From NCBI RefSeq assembly GCF_041154455.1, contig NZ_AP028664.1:2605001-2669000 (forward strand): a stretch of 64,000 bases of DNA, in the 5' to 3' direction. Made by a program: the position numbers and the translations under genes. This DNA is from Variovorax sp. V213. GTDB taxonomy: Bacteria > Pseudomonadota > Gammaproteobacteria > Burkholderiales > Burkholderiaceae_C. Under the pieces are notes generated by a model that saw only the letters and a program-made list of their open reading frames with translations, had not been told where the DNA came from and did no database searches. Positions 34,889 through 43,407 of the stretch are shown piece by piece; the stretch's first letter is position 1, and the number at the start of each line of letters is the position of its first letter.

Positions 34889-36043
34889 ATGAAAAGCAAA
34901 AGCACCACCGTCATCCCGGTCTCCGAAATCGGCCGCGCGCGCCCCGCTGTGTCGGTGCCGGAAATCCCCGTGCCTGCCACGGGGCGCCTGCTCGACCGCC
35001 TGGGCCGGCCGCTGACCGACCTGCGCATCAGCGTGACGGACCGCTGCAACTTCCGCTGCAGCTACTGCATGCCGAAGGACGTGTTCGACAAGGACTACCA
35101 ATACCTGCCGCACAGCGCGCTGCTGAGCTTCGAGGAAATGACGCGGCTCGCGCGCCTGTTCGCGGCCCATGGCGTGCGCAAGATCCGGCTCACCGGTGGT
35201 GAACCGCTGCTGCGCAAGAACATCGAGGGGCTGATCGGGCAGCTTTCCGAGCTCCGCACCCCGTCCGGCGAGCCGCTCGCGCTCACGCTCACCACCAACG
35301 GCTCGCTGCTGCAGCGCAAGGCAGCGGCGCTGGCGGCCGCCGGCCTGCAGCGCGTGACCGTGAGCCTCGACAGCCTCGACGACGCGGTGTTCCGCCACAT
35401 GAACGACGTCGATTTTCCGGTGGCGGACGTGCTCGCCGGCATCGACGCGGCGATGACCGCAGGCCTCGGCCCCTTGAAAGTGAACATGGTCGTCAAGCGC
35501 GGCACCAACGAGCAGGAAATCCTGCCGATGGCGCGCTACTTTCGCGACAACCACGGCGGCAAGGTGGTGCTGCGCTTCATCGAATACATGGATGTGGGCG
35601 CCACCAACGGCTGGCGCATGGACGAGGTGCTGCCCTCGGCTGAGGTCATCGCACGCATCGGCGCCGAGTTTCCGCTCGTGCCGCTGGAGCCCAGCGCGCC
35701 GGGCGAAACCGCCCAAAGGTGGGCCTATGCCGACGGCAGCGGCGAAATCGGCGTGATCAGCAGCGTCACGCAGGCCTTCTGCCACGACTGCAGCCGCGCC
35801 CGCCTGTCCACCGAGGGCAAGCTCTACCTCTGCCTTTTTGCCAGCGCGGGCCACGACCTGCGGCCCCTGCTGCGCGGCACCGCCACCGACGAAGACATTG
35901 GCTCGGCCATCGGCCACATCTGGCAGGGCCGCGCCGACCGCTATTCCGAACTGCGCGCGCTCCGCGGCCCCGACGGCGGCGAGTCCGACAGCAACAACAA
36001 CAAGGCGCCGCGCCGCGTCGAAATGAGCTATATCGGCGGATGA
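34889..36043 (+). CDS. moaA: GTP 3',8-cyclase (molybdenum cofactor biosynthesis)
   Basis: MoaA is a radical-SAM enzyme that, with MoaC, turns GTP into cyclic pyranopterin monophosphate. The 384-residue product has the N-terminal radical-SAM cluster CNFRCSYCMP, the SAM-binding KIRLTGGEPLLRKN, the C-terminal cluster with CHDCSRARLSTEGKLYLCLF, and the conserved C-terminus ending MSYIGG, whose final Gly-Gly is needed for catalysis. A 40-residue N-terminal extension precedes the core. It is the first gene of moaA-mobA-moeA, coupled by 4-base overlaps. I see no Moco riboswitch in the roughly 95-base leader. Confidence 0.96.
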   Translation: MKSKSTTVIPVSEIGRARPAVSVPEIPVPATGRLLDRLGRPLTDLRISVTDRCNFRCSYCMPKDVFDKDYQYLPHSALLSFEEMTRLARLFAAHGVRKIRLTGGEPLLRKNIEGLIGQLSELRTPSGEPLALTLTTNGSLLQRKAAALAAAGLQRVTVSLDSLDDAVFRHMNDVDFPVADVLAGIDAAMTAGLGPLKVNMVVKRGTNEQEILPMARYFRDNHGGKVVLRFIEYMDVGATNGWRMDEVLPSAEVIARIGAEFPLVPLEPSAPGETAQRWAYADGSGEIGVISSVTQAFCHDCSRARLSTEGKLYLCLFASAGHDLRPLLRGTATDEDIGSAIGHIWQGRADRYSELRALRGPDGGESDSNNNKAPRRVEMSYIGG

Positions 36044-36684
36044 CGTCCACACAAGATTCCATTTCCCCCAGCGAGATCACCGGGCTGCTGCTGGCCGGCG
36101 GCCGCGGTTCGCGCATGGGCGGCATCGACAAGGGCCTGCAGAACTTCAATGGCTCGCCGCTGGCCATGCATGCCGTGCTGCGCCTGGGTATGCAGGTGGG
36201 CGAGGTCATGATCAATGCCAACCGCAACCTGGCCGCCTACGAATCCTTCGGCGTGCCGGTCTGGCCCGACAGCCTGGCCGACTATGCAGGTCCGCTGGCA
36301 GGCTTTCTGACCGGCCTCGAACGCTGCGAAACGCCCTATCTCCTCACCGTGCCCTGCGACACCCCGCTGTTTCCGCTCGATCTGGCCAGCCGTCTGGCTG
36401 AAGCCATGGCGGCCGATGACGCGGAGATCGCCATGGTCAGCGCGCCCGAGGCCGCCGAACCGGGCGCGGCGCCGGTGCTGCGGCCGCAGCCGGTGTTCTG
36501 CCTGCTGCGCACCGCGCTGCTCGAAAGCCTGGTGAACTTCACCCAGTCCGGCGGCCGCAAGATCGACGCCTGGACAGCGCAGCACCGCACGGTGCTCGTC
36601 CCTTTCGACCGGCCCGGCGATGCGCCCGACGCCTTTTTCAACGCCAACACGCTGGCCGAACTGCACGCCCTTGAAAACCGATGA
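36040..36684 (+). CDS. mobA: Molybdenum cofactor guanylyltransferase
   Basis: MobA transfers GMP from GTP to molybdopterin to make MGD. The 214-residue protein has the nucleotidyltransferase signature LLLAGGRGSRMGGIDKGL near residue 15, followed by VNA-like MINANRN, the PDS-type WPDSLADYAGPLAGFLTGLE and CDTPLFPLDL (Mg-binding Asp). ATG at 36040 overlaps the moaA stop and the stop overlaps moeA, so the three genes form one coupled operon. MGD-type enzymes (nitrate reductase, formate dehydrogenase) would use it; the xanthine-dehydrogenase-type enzyme at the left edge uses the other cofactor form. Confidence 0.95.
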   Translation: MTSTQDSISPSEITGLLLAGGRGSRMGGIDKGLQNFNGSPLAMHAVLRLGMQVGEVMINANRNLAAYESFGVPVWPDSLADYAGPLAGFLTGLERCETPYLLTVPCDTPLFPLDLASRLAEAMAADDAEIAMVSAPEAAEPGAAPVLRPQPVFCLLRTALLESLVNFTQSGGRKIDAWTAQHRTVLVPFDRPGDAPDAFFNANTLAELHALENR

Positions 36685-38003
36685 GCCGCATCGCCGACAT
36701 TGCCGCCGCCCTTGCGGGCTATGACCCCCAGGCCCTGAGCGTCAGCGGCGTCCAGGCTTTTCTGGCGCAGCTGGCGGCCCCGGCCGTCGTCTCGGAACGC
36801 GAGGAAGTCGGGGTGCGCGAAGCACTGGGCCGCGTGCTGGCCGAAGACATCATCTCGCCCGTCAGCGTGCCGCCGCACGACAACTCCGCGATGGACGGCT
36901 TTGCCTTCGACGGCGCCATCCTGCGGAACGATGCGCGCACCGACGAGTCCATCGACCTCCGCGTGGTGGGCACGGCCCTGGCCGGGGCGGCGTGGCGCGG
37001 CACCCTGGCTGGCGGCGAAGCGGTTCGCATCATGACGGGCGCCGTCATGCCCGATGGGCTCGACACCGTGGTTCCGCAAGAGTTCTGCAAGGTCGACGCA
37101 GACCGGGTGAGCTTTCCCGCCAAGGTGCTTCGCCGCGGCGACAACCGCCGCTTTGCGGGCGAGGACCTGATGCAGGGGCAGCCGGCCTTGCGGCGCGGCG
37201 AGCGCCTGTCGCCCGCCGCGCTCGGCATGGTCGCGAGCCTGGGGCTGCCTTCGGTGTCCGCGCTGCGGCGTCTGCGCGTGGCTTATTTTTCGACCGGCGA
37301 CGAAATCCTGAGCCTCGGCGAGGCGCCGCGCGAAGGCGCCGTGTACGACAGCAACCGCTATACGGTGTTCGGCCTGCTCACGCGGCTGGGCTGCGAGGTC
37401 ATCGACCTGGGCCTGGTGCGCGACGACCCGGCCACGCTCGCCGCCACGCTGCAGCGTGCCGCAAGCCAGGCCGACGCCATCATCACCAGCGGCGGCGTGA
37501 GTGTCGGCGCCGCCGACCACACGCGCGCCGTGATGCAGCAACTCGGCGACATGGCGTTCTGGCGCATCGCCATGCGTCCGGGGCGGCCGATGGCGGTCGG
37601 GCTGGTTCCGCGCGATCCGGCTTCTTCATCGCTGCCGGGCGCTGCGGTGCTCTTCGGCCTCCCGGGCAACCCGGTGGCCGTGATGGTGACTTTTCTGGCC
37701 TTCGTGCGACCCGCGTTGCTGCGCATGATGGGATGCCACGACATCGCCGCGACGCCGCCGCCCTTGCTGCGCGCGCGCAGCGTGAGCGCCATCCGCAAGA
37801 AAGCCGGCCGTACCGAATACCAGCGCGGCTTCGTGCAGGCCGTGCCCGGCGCGCTGCCCGTAGTCCGCATTGCCGGAAACCAGGGCTCGGGCGTGCTGAG
37901 TTCGATGGTCGAAGCCAACGGGCTCGTCGTGCTGCATCACGATCAAGGCAACGTGGCGGCAGGCGGCGAGGTCGACGTGATGATGTTCGAGGGAATTATT
38001 TAG
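36681..38003 (+). CDS. moeA: Molybdopterin molybdenumtransferase
   Basis: MoeA inserts molybdate into adenylylated molybdopterin. The 440-residue protein has the N-terminal linker and dimer domain (REALGRVLAEDIISPVSVPPHDNSAMDGFAF), the catalytic domain with ISTGDE-type YFSTGDEILSLGE and YDSNRYTVFGLL, SGGVSVGAADH, and the C-terminal LFGLPGNPVAVMVTFLAFVRPAL. All family motifs are present. It overlaps mobA by 4 bases and ends 22 bases before the convergent rnhA. Confidence 0.96.
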   Translation: MSRIADIAAALAGYDPQALSVSGVQAFLAQLAAPAVVSEREEVGVREALGRVLAEDIISPVSVPPHDNSAMDGFAFDGAILRNDARTDESIDLRVVGTALAGAAWRGTLAGGEAVRIMTGAVMPDGLDTVVPQEFCKVDADRVSFPAKVLRRGDNRRFAGEDLMQGQPALRRGERLSPAALGMVASLGLPSVSALRRLRVAYFSTGDEILSLGEAPREGAVYDSNRYTVFGLLTRLGCEVIDLGLVRDDPATLAATLQRAASQADAIITSGGVSVGAADHTRAVMQQLGDMAFWRIAMRPGRPMAVGLVPRDPASSSLPGAAVLFGLPGNPVAVMVTFLAFVRPALLRMMGCHDIAATPPPLLRARSVSAIRKKAGRTEYQRGFVQAVPGALPVVRIAGNQGSGVLSSMVEANGLVVLHHDQGNVAAGGEVDVMMFEGII

Positions 38004-38025
38004 CTCGCCCCCGGTCCTCGCGGCC

Positions 38026-38505
38026 TCAGATTCGGCCGAGGGCCTGGTCCACGCCCTTGTTGGCGAGCATGTCCGCGCGTTCGTTGCCGGGGTCGCCGGA
38101 GTGGCCCTTGACCCAGCGCCATTCGATGACGTGGCCGCCCTCCGCCACCAGCCTGTCGAGTTTCTGCCAGAGTTCGACGTTCTTCACGGGCTGCTTGGTC
38201 GAGGTACGCCAGCCCTTGGCTTTCCAGCCGCGGATCCACTCGGTGATGCCCATGCGCACGTACTGGCTGTCGAGGTAAAGAATGACCTTGCAGGGTCGCT
38301 TGAGAGCTGCCAGCCCCTCGATCACGGCCGTCAGTTCCATGCGGTTGTTGGTGGTGTTGAGCTCGCCACCGAACAGTTCCTTTTCGGTGGCACCCGACTT
38401 GAGCCAGGCGCCCCAGCCGCCAGGGCCGGGGTTGCCCTTGCAGGCGCCATCGGTGTAGATCACGACTTCGTTCAAAACTTTCTTTTCCTTCTTCTGTCGA
38501 TCCAT
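38026..38505 (-). CDS. rnhA: Ribonuclease HI
   Basis: RNase HI removes the RNA strand of RNA-DNA hybrids. The sequence contains VVIYTDGACKGNPGPGGWGAWL (first catalytic Asp), TTNNRMELTAVIEGL (Glu), LYLDSQYVRMGI (Asp) and WVKGHSGDPGNERADMLA (His/Asp), so the active site is complete. Start choice is uncertain: the ATG at 38505 gives 159 aa, but a TTG at 38475 directly before NEVVIYTDG has AAGGA in front and gives 149 aa, closer to the family start. It lies 15 bases after a methyltransferase gene on the same strand. Confidence 0.94.
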   Translation of the reverse strand: MDRQKKEKKVLNEVVIYTDGACKGNPGPGGWGAWLKSGATEKELFGGELNTTNNRMELTAVIEGLAALKRPCKVILYLDSQYVRMGITEWIRGWKAKGWRTSTKQPVKNVELWQKLDRLVAEGGHVIEWRWVKGHSGDPGNERADMLANKGVDQALGRI

Positions 38506-38520
38506 CGATCGTTCATTCAA

Positions 38521-39288
38521 TCAGTCGGTGTGGTCGGCCTTGTGCATCTTGCCGGCAATCGACACAGGAGCGGTGGCGCGCGCCGCGGCGCGACGCCAGT
38601 CGGCGCTCAACAGGCGCATGCCGCGCACGCGTTTGACCGCGACCACGAAATACACGGCACCGAAAATCGGCCACCAGCGCTCGCCAGCGGCGTCCATCCA
38701 GCGGCAGCGTTCCAGCCAGGCTTCGCTGCGCACCGCGGGCCGGTAGACGCCGAAGCGCCCTGACTCCACCTCGAAGCTCAGGAGCCGCAGCCAGTCCCGC
38801 ATGCGCCAATAGCCGATGAACTCCCCGCCCTCGGGCAGAAAGAGGTCGCCGAACCCGAGCTTGCGGTACAGGTGCGCGCGGCGCTGCCGCATGCCCCACA
38901 GGCTGGCCGGGTTGAGCCCGCAGATCACCACGCGGCCTTCGGGCACCAGCACCCGCTCCACTTCTCGCAGAGTGGCGTGGGGGTCCTGGCTCAGTTCCAG
39001 CGCGTGCGGCAGCACCACCAGATCCAGGCTGTTGGCTGCAAAGGGCAGCGCCGCAAAATCGGTGAACAGCGCCGCCCTGCTGGGCTGCACCGGTTCGGGC
39101 AGGGCCAGCCAGCGGTGCGGCATGCGGTTGGTGCGCAGCCCATCGACTTCTGCGGCGCCCAGCTGCAGCGCGTGATAGCCGAAGACGTCCGCCACCGCCT
39201 GGTCGAACTGGGCCTGTTCCCACGCCAGCAGGTAGCGGCCGGGGGGGGTCGCGAACCAATCCTGCAAACCTATAATTTGATCGCTCAT
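38521..39288 (-). CDS. SAM-dependent methyltransferase (class I)
   Basis: The 255-residue protein has a Methyltransf_11-like core. TDFAALPFAANSLDLVVLPHALELSQDPHATLREVERVLVPEGRVVICGLNP corresponds to motifs II-III, and the SAM-binding Gly loop is weak. Genes of this kind sit next to gloB and rnhA in many beta-proteobacteria, where the substrate is unknown. The ATG at 39288 shares two bases with the ATG of gloB on the other strand (TCATGA), so the two genes diverge with no spacer and each promoter must lie inside the other gene. Confidence 0.85.
   Translation of the reverse strand: MSDQIIGLQDWFATPPGRYLLAWEQAQFDQAVADVFGYHALQLGAAEVDGLRTNRMPHRWLALPEPVQPSRAALFTDFAALPFAANSLDLVVLPHALELSQDPHATLREVERVLVPEGRVVICGLNPASLWGMRQRRAHLYRKLGFGDLFLPEGGEFIGYWRMRDWLRLLSFEVESGRFGVYRPAVRSEAWLERCRWMDAAGERWWPIFGAVYFVVAVKRVRGMRLLSADWRRAAARATAPVSIAGKMHKADHTD
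39271..39276 (+). promoter_or_regulatory. Perfect -10 box (TATAAT) for gloB
   Basis: TATAAT lies 10 bases before the gloB ATG. A transcript started at the normal distance would begin only 3-4 bases before the start codon, and no ribosome site is present, so gloB mRNA may be leaderless. No good -35 box is visible 17 bases upstream. Confidence 0.5.
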
Positions 39289-40066
39289 GACCCTTGTTCC
39301 GCTGCCCGCCTTCGCTGACAACTACATCTGGATGCTGCAGGACGGCTCCAACGCGATCGTGGTGGACCCGGGCGACGCTCAACCGGTATTCGACGCGTTG
39401 ACGCGCGACAAGCTGCAGCTCGCCGCGATTCTAGTCACGCACCATCATCCCGATCACACGGGCGGCGTGGCTGCGCTCCATGCTGCCACCGGTGCGCTGG
39501 TCTTCGGCCCCGCGCGCGAACGCATTCCCGAGCCCTTCACCCCGCTCTCGCACGGCGACAGCGCCGAGGCGCTCGGACGGCGCTTCATGGTCATCGACGT
39601 GCCCGGCCACACCGCCGGCCACATTGCCTACTTTCTTCCCGCCAGCGACGGCCAGGCGCCGCTGCTCTTCTGTGGCGATACGCTGTTCTCCGGCGGCTGC
39701 GGCCGCCTGTTCGAAGGCACGCCGGCGCAAATGCTGACCTCGCTCGATGCGCTCGCGGCATTGCCGGGCGATACCCGCGTATGCTGCGCCCACGAATACA
39801 CACTTGCTAACCTGCGTTTCGCCCATGCGGTGGAACCCGGCAATGCCGATCTGACTCAGTACACCGCGCGTTGCGAAAGCCTGCGCGCGCGGGGACAGCC
39901 CACGCTGCCCTCGCAACTGGCAACCGAACGCCGAATCAACCCCTTTCTTCGCAGCCGCGAAGCCACTGTCCTTAGAGCGGTGCGCGAGCACGCCGAGCTT
40001 TCCGCCCATCCGGCCGAAGCCGACGTGTTTGCTGCGCTGCGCCAATGGAAAAACGACTTCCGATGA
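39287..40066 (+). CDS. gloB: Hydroxyacylglutathione hydrolase (glyoxalase II)
   Basis: Glyoxalase II hydrolyses S-lactoylglutathione to lactate and glutathione, completing methylglyoxal detoxification. The 259-residue metallo-beta-lactamase-fold protein has the metal motif THHHPDHTGG (residues about 48-57), PGHTAGHI, the bridging Asp in LLFCGDTLFSGGCGRLFEG, and the C-terminal helical domain with CCAHEYTLANLRFAHAVEP and the substrate-binding R-x2-NPFLR region. Start at 39287 overlaps the divergent methyltransferase start. Its stop overlaps the mltD start (ATGA). Confidence 0.95.
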   Translation: MTLVPLPAFADNYIWMLQDGSNAIVVDPGDAQPVFDALTRDKLQLAAILVTHHHPDHTGGVAALHAATGALVFGPARERIPEPFTPLSHGDSAEALGRRFMVIDVPGHTAGHIAYFLPASDGQAPLLFCGDTLFSGGCGRLFEGTPAQMLTSLDALAALPGDTRVCCAHEYTLANLRFAHAVEPGNADLTQYTARCESLRARGQPTLPSQLATERRINPFLRSREATVLRAVREHAELSAHPAEADVFAALRQWKNDFR

Positions 40067-41691
40067 AACTTATCGCTGCTGTCTGCCTTGCTGGCTCACT
40101 GTTGCTCGCGGGCTGCGCGGGCACCACGGGCGGCCCCTCTTCGTCCTCCTCCTCTTCGACTCCCGCCTCGCAGCAGCCCACCGCGGGAGGCACCGGCTCC
40201 AGGGCCTCGAGCAGCGCTGCACCGGTCTATCCGGGCGGCCCCCTCACCCCCATCACCAGCAGCGAAGCGCGCTCGCAGAGCGTCGTCACGCTGGCGCCGC
40301 CCGCGGACATGTGGGACCGCATCCGCCGCGGCTTCAAAATGCCGAACCTCGAGAGCGACCTGGTGCGCGACCGCGAGCAGTGGTACGCCAGCCGTCCCGA
40401 CTACATCCAGCGCATGACCGAGCGCTCGAACAAATACATCTTCCACATCGTCGAAGAGCTCGAGCGGCGCAACATGCCGACCGAGCTCGCGCTGCTGCCA
40501 TACATCGAGAGCGCATTCAACCCGCAGGCCATCTCCAGCGCACGTGCCGCGGGCATGTGGCAGTTCATGCCGGCCACCGGCACCGACTTCGACCTGAAGC
40601 AGAACATCTTCCGCGACGACAGGCGCGACGTGGTGGCCTCGACCCGCGCCGCGCTCGACTACCTGCAAAAGCTCTACGGCATGTTCGGCGACTGGCAGCT
40701 CGCGCTGGCGGCCTACAACTGGGGTGAAGGCAGCGTGAGCCGCGCCATCGCCAAGAACCAGCGCCTGGGCCTGCCCACCACCTACAGCGATCTTTCCATG
40801 CCGGCCGAAACGCGGCTGTACGTGCCCAAGCTGCAGGCCGTGAAGAACATCGTCGCGAATCCGCAAGCGTTCAACACCGAACTGCCGCTGATCGCCAACC
40901 ACCCGTATTTCCAGACCGTGACGCTGACGCGTGACCTCGACGTCGAACTGGCGGCCAAGCTGGCCGACATCCGGCTCGAAGATTTCCGCGCCCTCAACCC
41001 GGCCGCGCACAAGCCGGTGCTGCTGGCCGCCGGCACGCCGCAGATCCTGCTGCCCTGGGACAACGCAGCCGTGTTCCAGCGCAACTTCGACGCCTACTCG
41101 CAAGGCCAGTACGCGAGCTGGACGGCATGGGTCGTTCCCAACACCATGACGGTGGCCGATGCGGCCCAGCGCTCGGGCATGAGCGAAACCGACCTGCGCG
41201 CGCTCAACAGCATTCCGCCGCGCATGCTCATCAAGGCCGGCTCCACGCTCATCGTGCCGCGCGGCGCCCGCGTCAAGGAGGACGTGACGGCCCTGGTGGC
41301 CGACAGCGGCCACCTGAGCTTCCAACCCGAGATCGTCAATCGCCGCACCACCGTCAAGGCGGGGCGCAACGACAGCGTGGCCAGCATCGCGCGCCGCTAC
41401 AAGCTCAAGCCCGACAGCGTGGCCGAGTGGAACGACGTCAAGCTCAACCACGCGTTCAAGCGCGGCTACAGCGTGGTGGTGTACCTGCCGGTTCGTGCGG
41501 CACCCGAGGCTCGCGTGGGCTCGGGCGCCGCGCCGGCGCACGGACACGCGGCCGTTGCCGGCAAGCGCGGCGGCGGCACGCCAAAGGCCGTGGCCGCGCG
41601 TGGCACCAACATCGTGAAGTCGCCGGCCGGCAAGCAGCAGCAGATCGTGCGCGAAAAGCGCGGCGGCACGCCGTCGAAGAAGAAGCGCTAG
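40063..41691 (+). CDS. mltD: Membrane-bound lytic murein transglycosylase D
   Basis: MltD cleaves glycan strands of peptidoglycan in the periplasm. The 542-residue protein has a lipoprotein signal (LLLAGC, lipidated Cys18), a Ser/Pro-rich spacer, the SLT catalytic domain with the Glu in LPYIESAFNPQAISSARAAGMWQFMPATG and LALAAYNWGEGSVSRAIAKN, and two LysM domains (WVVPNTMTVADAAQRSGMSETDLRALN, and VKAGRNDSVASIARRYKLKPDSVAEWN). The last 40 residues are basic. ATG at 40063 overlaps the gloB stop. It converges with the ABC permease gene, the stops overlapping by 2-3 bases. Confidence 0.94.
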   Translation: MKLIAAVCLAGSLLLAGCAGTTGGPSSSSSSSTPASQQPTAGGTGSRASSSAAPVYPGGPLTPITSSEARSQSVVTLAPPADMWDRIRRGFKMPNLESDLVRDREQWYASRPDYIQRMTERSNKYIFHIVEELERRNMPTELALLPYIESAFNPQAISSARAAGMWQFMPATGTDFDLKQNIFRDDRRDVVASTRAALDYLQKLYGMFGDWQLALAAYNWGEGSVSRAIAKNQRLGLPTTYSDLSMPAETRLYVPKLQAVKNIVANPQAFNTELPLIANHPYFQTVTLTRDLDVELAAKLADIRLEDFRALNPAAHKPVLLAAGTPQILLPWDNAAVFQRNFDAYSQGQYASWTAWVVPNTMTVADAAQRSGMSETDLRALNSIPPRMLIKAGSTLIVPRGARVKEDVTALVADSGHLSFQPEIVNRRTTVKAGRNDSVASIARRYKLKPDSVAEWNDVKLNHAFKRGYSVVVYLPVRAAPEARVGSGAAPAHGHAAVAGKRGGGTPKAVAARGTNIVKSPAGKQQQIVREKRGGTPSKKKR

Positions 41692-42521
41692 AGCTTTTCG
41701 GTCTCGCCGCTGCGCGGCTGCCACTTCATCAGGCGTTTCTCGATCAGGCCGACGAGGCCGTCGAGCAGCAGCGCAAAGGCCGTCAGCACCACGATGCCGG
41801 CAAACACGGTATTGACGTCGAAGGTGCCTTCGGCCTGGAGAATCAGGTAGCCCACGCCGCGCGCCGAACCCAGATATTCGCCGACCACCGCACCGACGAA
41901 AGCCAGCCCGACCGACGTGTGCAGGCTCGAGAACACCCAGCTGGTGGCGCTGGGCAGGTACACGGTGCGCAGCAACTGCCGCTGGTTGGCGCCAAGCATC
42001 TTCGCATTGGCCAGCACCACCGGGCTCACCTCGCGCACGCCCTGGTAGACATTGAAGAACACGATGAAGAACACCAGCGTGACGGCCAGTGCCACCTTGC
42101 TCCAGATGCCCAGGCCAAACCACAGCGCGAAGATGGGCGCGAGGATCACGCGCGGCATCGAATTGGCGGCCTTGATGTAGGGATCGAGGATCAGGCTCGC
42201 CGTGGGCGCCAGCGCCAGCCAGAGCCCGCAGGCCAAGCCGAGCACGGTGCCGATGCCGAAGGCCAGCACCGTTTCGAGCAGCGTGGTGCCCAGGTGCCGG
42301 TAGATGTCGGCATTGCCCTTCAGGCCTTCGGGAAACAGCAGGTTCGGCGACACCTCGAACGGCAGGAACCAGCTCCAGATGCGCCCCGCCACCTGGATCG
42401 GCTCGCCAAGAAAAAAAGCGATCTGCTGGTTGCGCGACGCCACATGCCAGCCCACCAGGATGACCGCCAGCAGCACCAGCTGCCAGAAGCGCGCGTTGCG
42501 TTCGTTGAGGCGGGGCATCAT
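41688..42521 (-). CDS. ABC transporter permease (NitT/TauT type)
   Basis: The 277-residue permease has six hydrophobic helices and the BPD_transp_1 EAA-like loop (ANAKMLGANQRQLLRTVYLPSATSWVFSSLHTSVGLAFVGAVVGEYL). ATG at 42521 overlaps the stop of the ATPase gene (ATGA). It forms one transporter with the ATPase at 42518 and the binding protein at 43408. The class imports nitrate, sulfonates, taurine, pyrimidine thiamine precursors or aromatic acids. Nothing in the permease says which. Confidence 0.92.
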   Translation of the reverse strand: MMPRLNERNARFWQLVLLAVILVGWHVASRNQQIAFFLGEPIQVAGRIWSWFLPFEVSPNLLFPEGLKGNADIYRHLGTTLLETVLAFGIGTVLGLACGLWLALAPTASLILDPYIKAANSMPRVILAPIFALWFGLGIWSKVALAVTLVFFIVFFNVYQGVREVSPVVLANAKMLGANQRQLLRTVYLPSATSWVFSSLHTSVGLAFVGAVVGEYLGSARGVGYLILQAEGTFDVNTVFAGIVVLTAFALLLDGLVGLIEKRLMKWQPRSGETEKL

Positions 42522-43333
42522 GCGGCCTTCCTCAGCTGCTGCGCGTAGCCCTTGAGCACTTCGTCGCGCAACACCTCCCATATCTGCGTATGCAGCTCGA
42601 CGAAGCGCGGCTGGGTGCGAACCTCGGCCACGTCGCGCGGGCGCGCGAGGTCGATGGCGAACTCGCCGATCGGATGCGTGGCCGGCCCCGCAGACAGCAC
42701 CACCACGCGGTCGCTCATTGCAATGGCCTCGTCGAGGTCGTGGGTGATGAAGAGCACTGCCTTTTTCTTCGCACTCCACAGTTCGAGCACTTCGTTCTCC
42801 ATCAGCTGCCGCGTCTGCACGTCGAGCGCGCTGAAGGGTTCGTCCATGAGGATGATGTCGGGGTCGAGCACCAGCGTCTGCGCCAATGCCACGCGCTTGC
42901 GCATGCCGCCGGAGAGCTGGTGCGGATAGCGGTCACCGAAGCCGGAGAGGCCCACGCGCGAAAGCCAGGCCTGCGCCTGCTCTCGCGCCTCGGCGTCAGG
43001 CACGCCGCGGTATTGCAGCCCCACCATCACGTTGTGAATGGCGCTGCGCCACGGCATCAATGCCTCGGTCTGGAACATGTAGCCCGCGCGCGCGTTCACC
43101 CCTCCCAACGTCTGTCCGAAGACCTTGATGGTGCCCGACGACGGCTCGAGCAATCCGGCCCCGACATTCAGCAAGGTGGACTTGCCGCAGCCCGTGGGCC
43201 CCACCACCGATACGAACTCTCCGGCTCGCACGCGCAGCGTGGTGTCGGCCACCGCGGTGTAGCGCTGGCCGGGGTCGTCCTTCGAATGGAAGGTGCAGCT
43301 GATGGAGAGAAGTTCGAGTGCGTAGTCGGACAT
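42518..43333 (-). CDS. ABC transporter ATP-binding protein (NitT/TauT type)
   Basis: The 271-residue ATPase has Walker A (GPTGCGKST), a Q-loop FQTEALMPWRS, the signature LSGGMRKRVALAQ and Walker B (IILMDEPFSALD), followed by the switch His (LFITHDLDEAI). The ATG at 43333 starts the homologous sequence (MSDYALELLSI); an ATG at 43354 is possible. It powers the adjacent permease. An intrinsic terminator sits between it and the binding-protein gene, so the ATPase and permease should be made in lower amounts. Confidence 0.93.
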   Translation of the reverse strand: MSDYALELLSISCTFHSKDDPGQRYTAVADTTLRVRAGEFVSVVGPTGCGKSTLLNVGAGLLEPSSGTIKVFGQTLGGVNARAGYMFQTEALMPWRSAIHNVMVGLQYRGVPDAEAREQAQAWLSRVGLSGFGDRYPHQLSGGMRKRVALAQTLVLDPDIILMDEPFSALDVQTRQLMENEVLELWSAKKKAVLFITHDLDEAIAMSDRVVVLSAGPATHPIGEFAIDLARPRDVAEVRTQPRFVELHTQIWEVLRDEVLKGYAQQLRKAA

Positions 43334-43365
43334 GTCTGGCAGGATTTCTGGCATCGGCCGCCACA

Positions 43366-43390
43366 AGAAAAAACCCGGCCGAAGCCGGGT
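43366..43390 (-). terminator. Intrinsic terminator between binding-protein and ATPase genes
   Basis: On the minus strand ACCCGGC, a UUCG loop, GCCGGGT and then TTTTTT form a strong terminator directly after the binding-protein gene. Partial read-through would set the excess of binding protein over membrane components. Confidence 0.85.
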
Positions 43391-43407
43391 CGCGGGGACG
43401 TTCGGAG

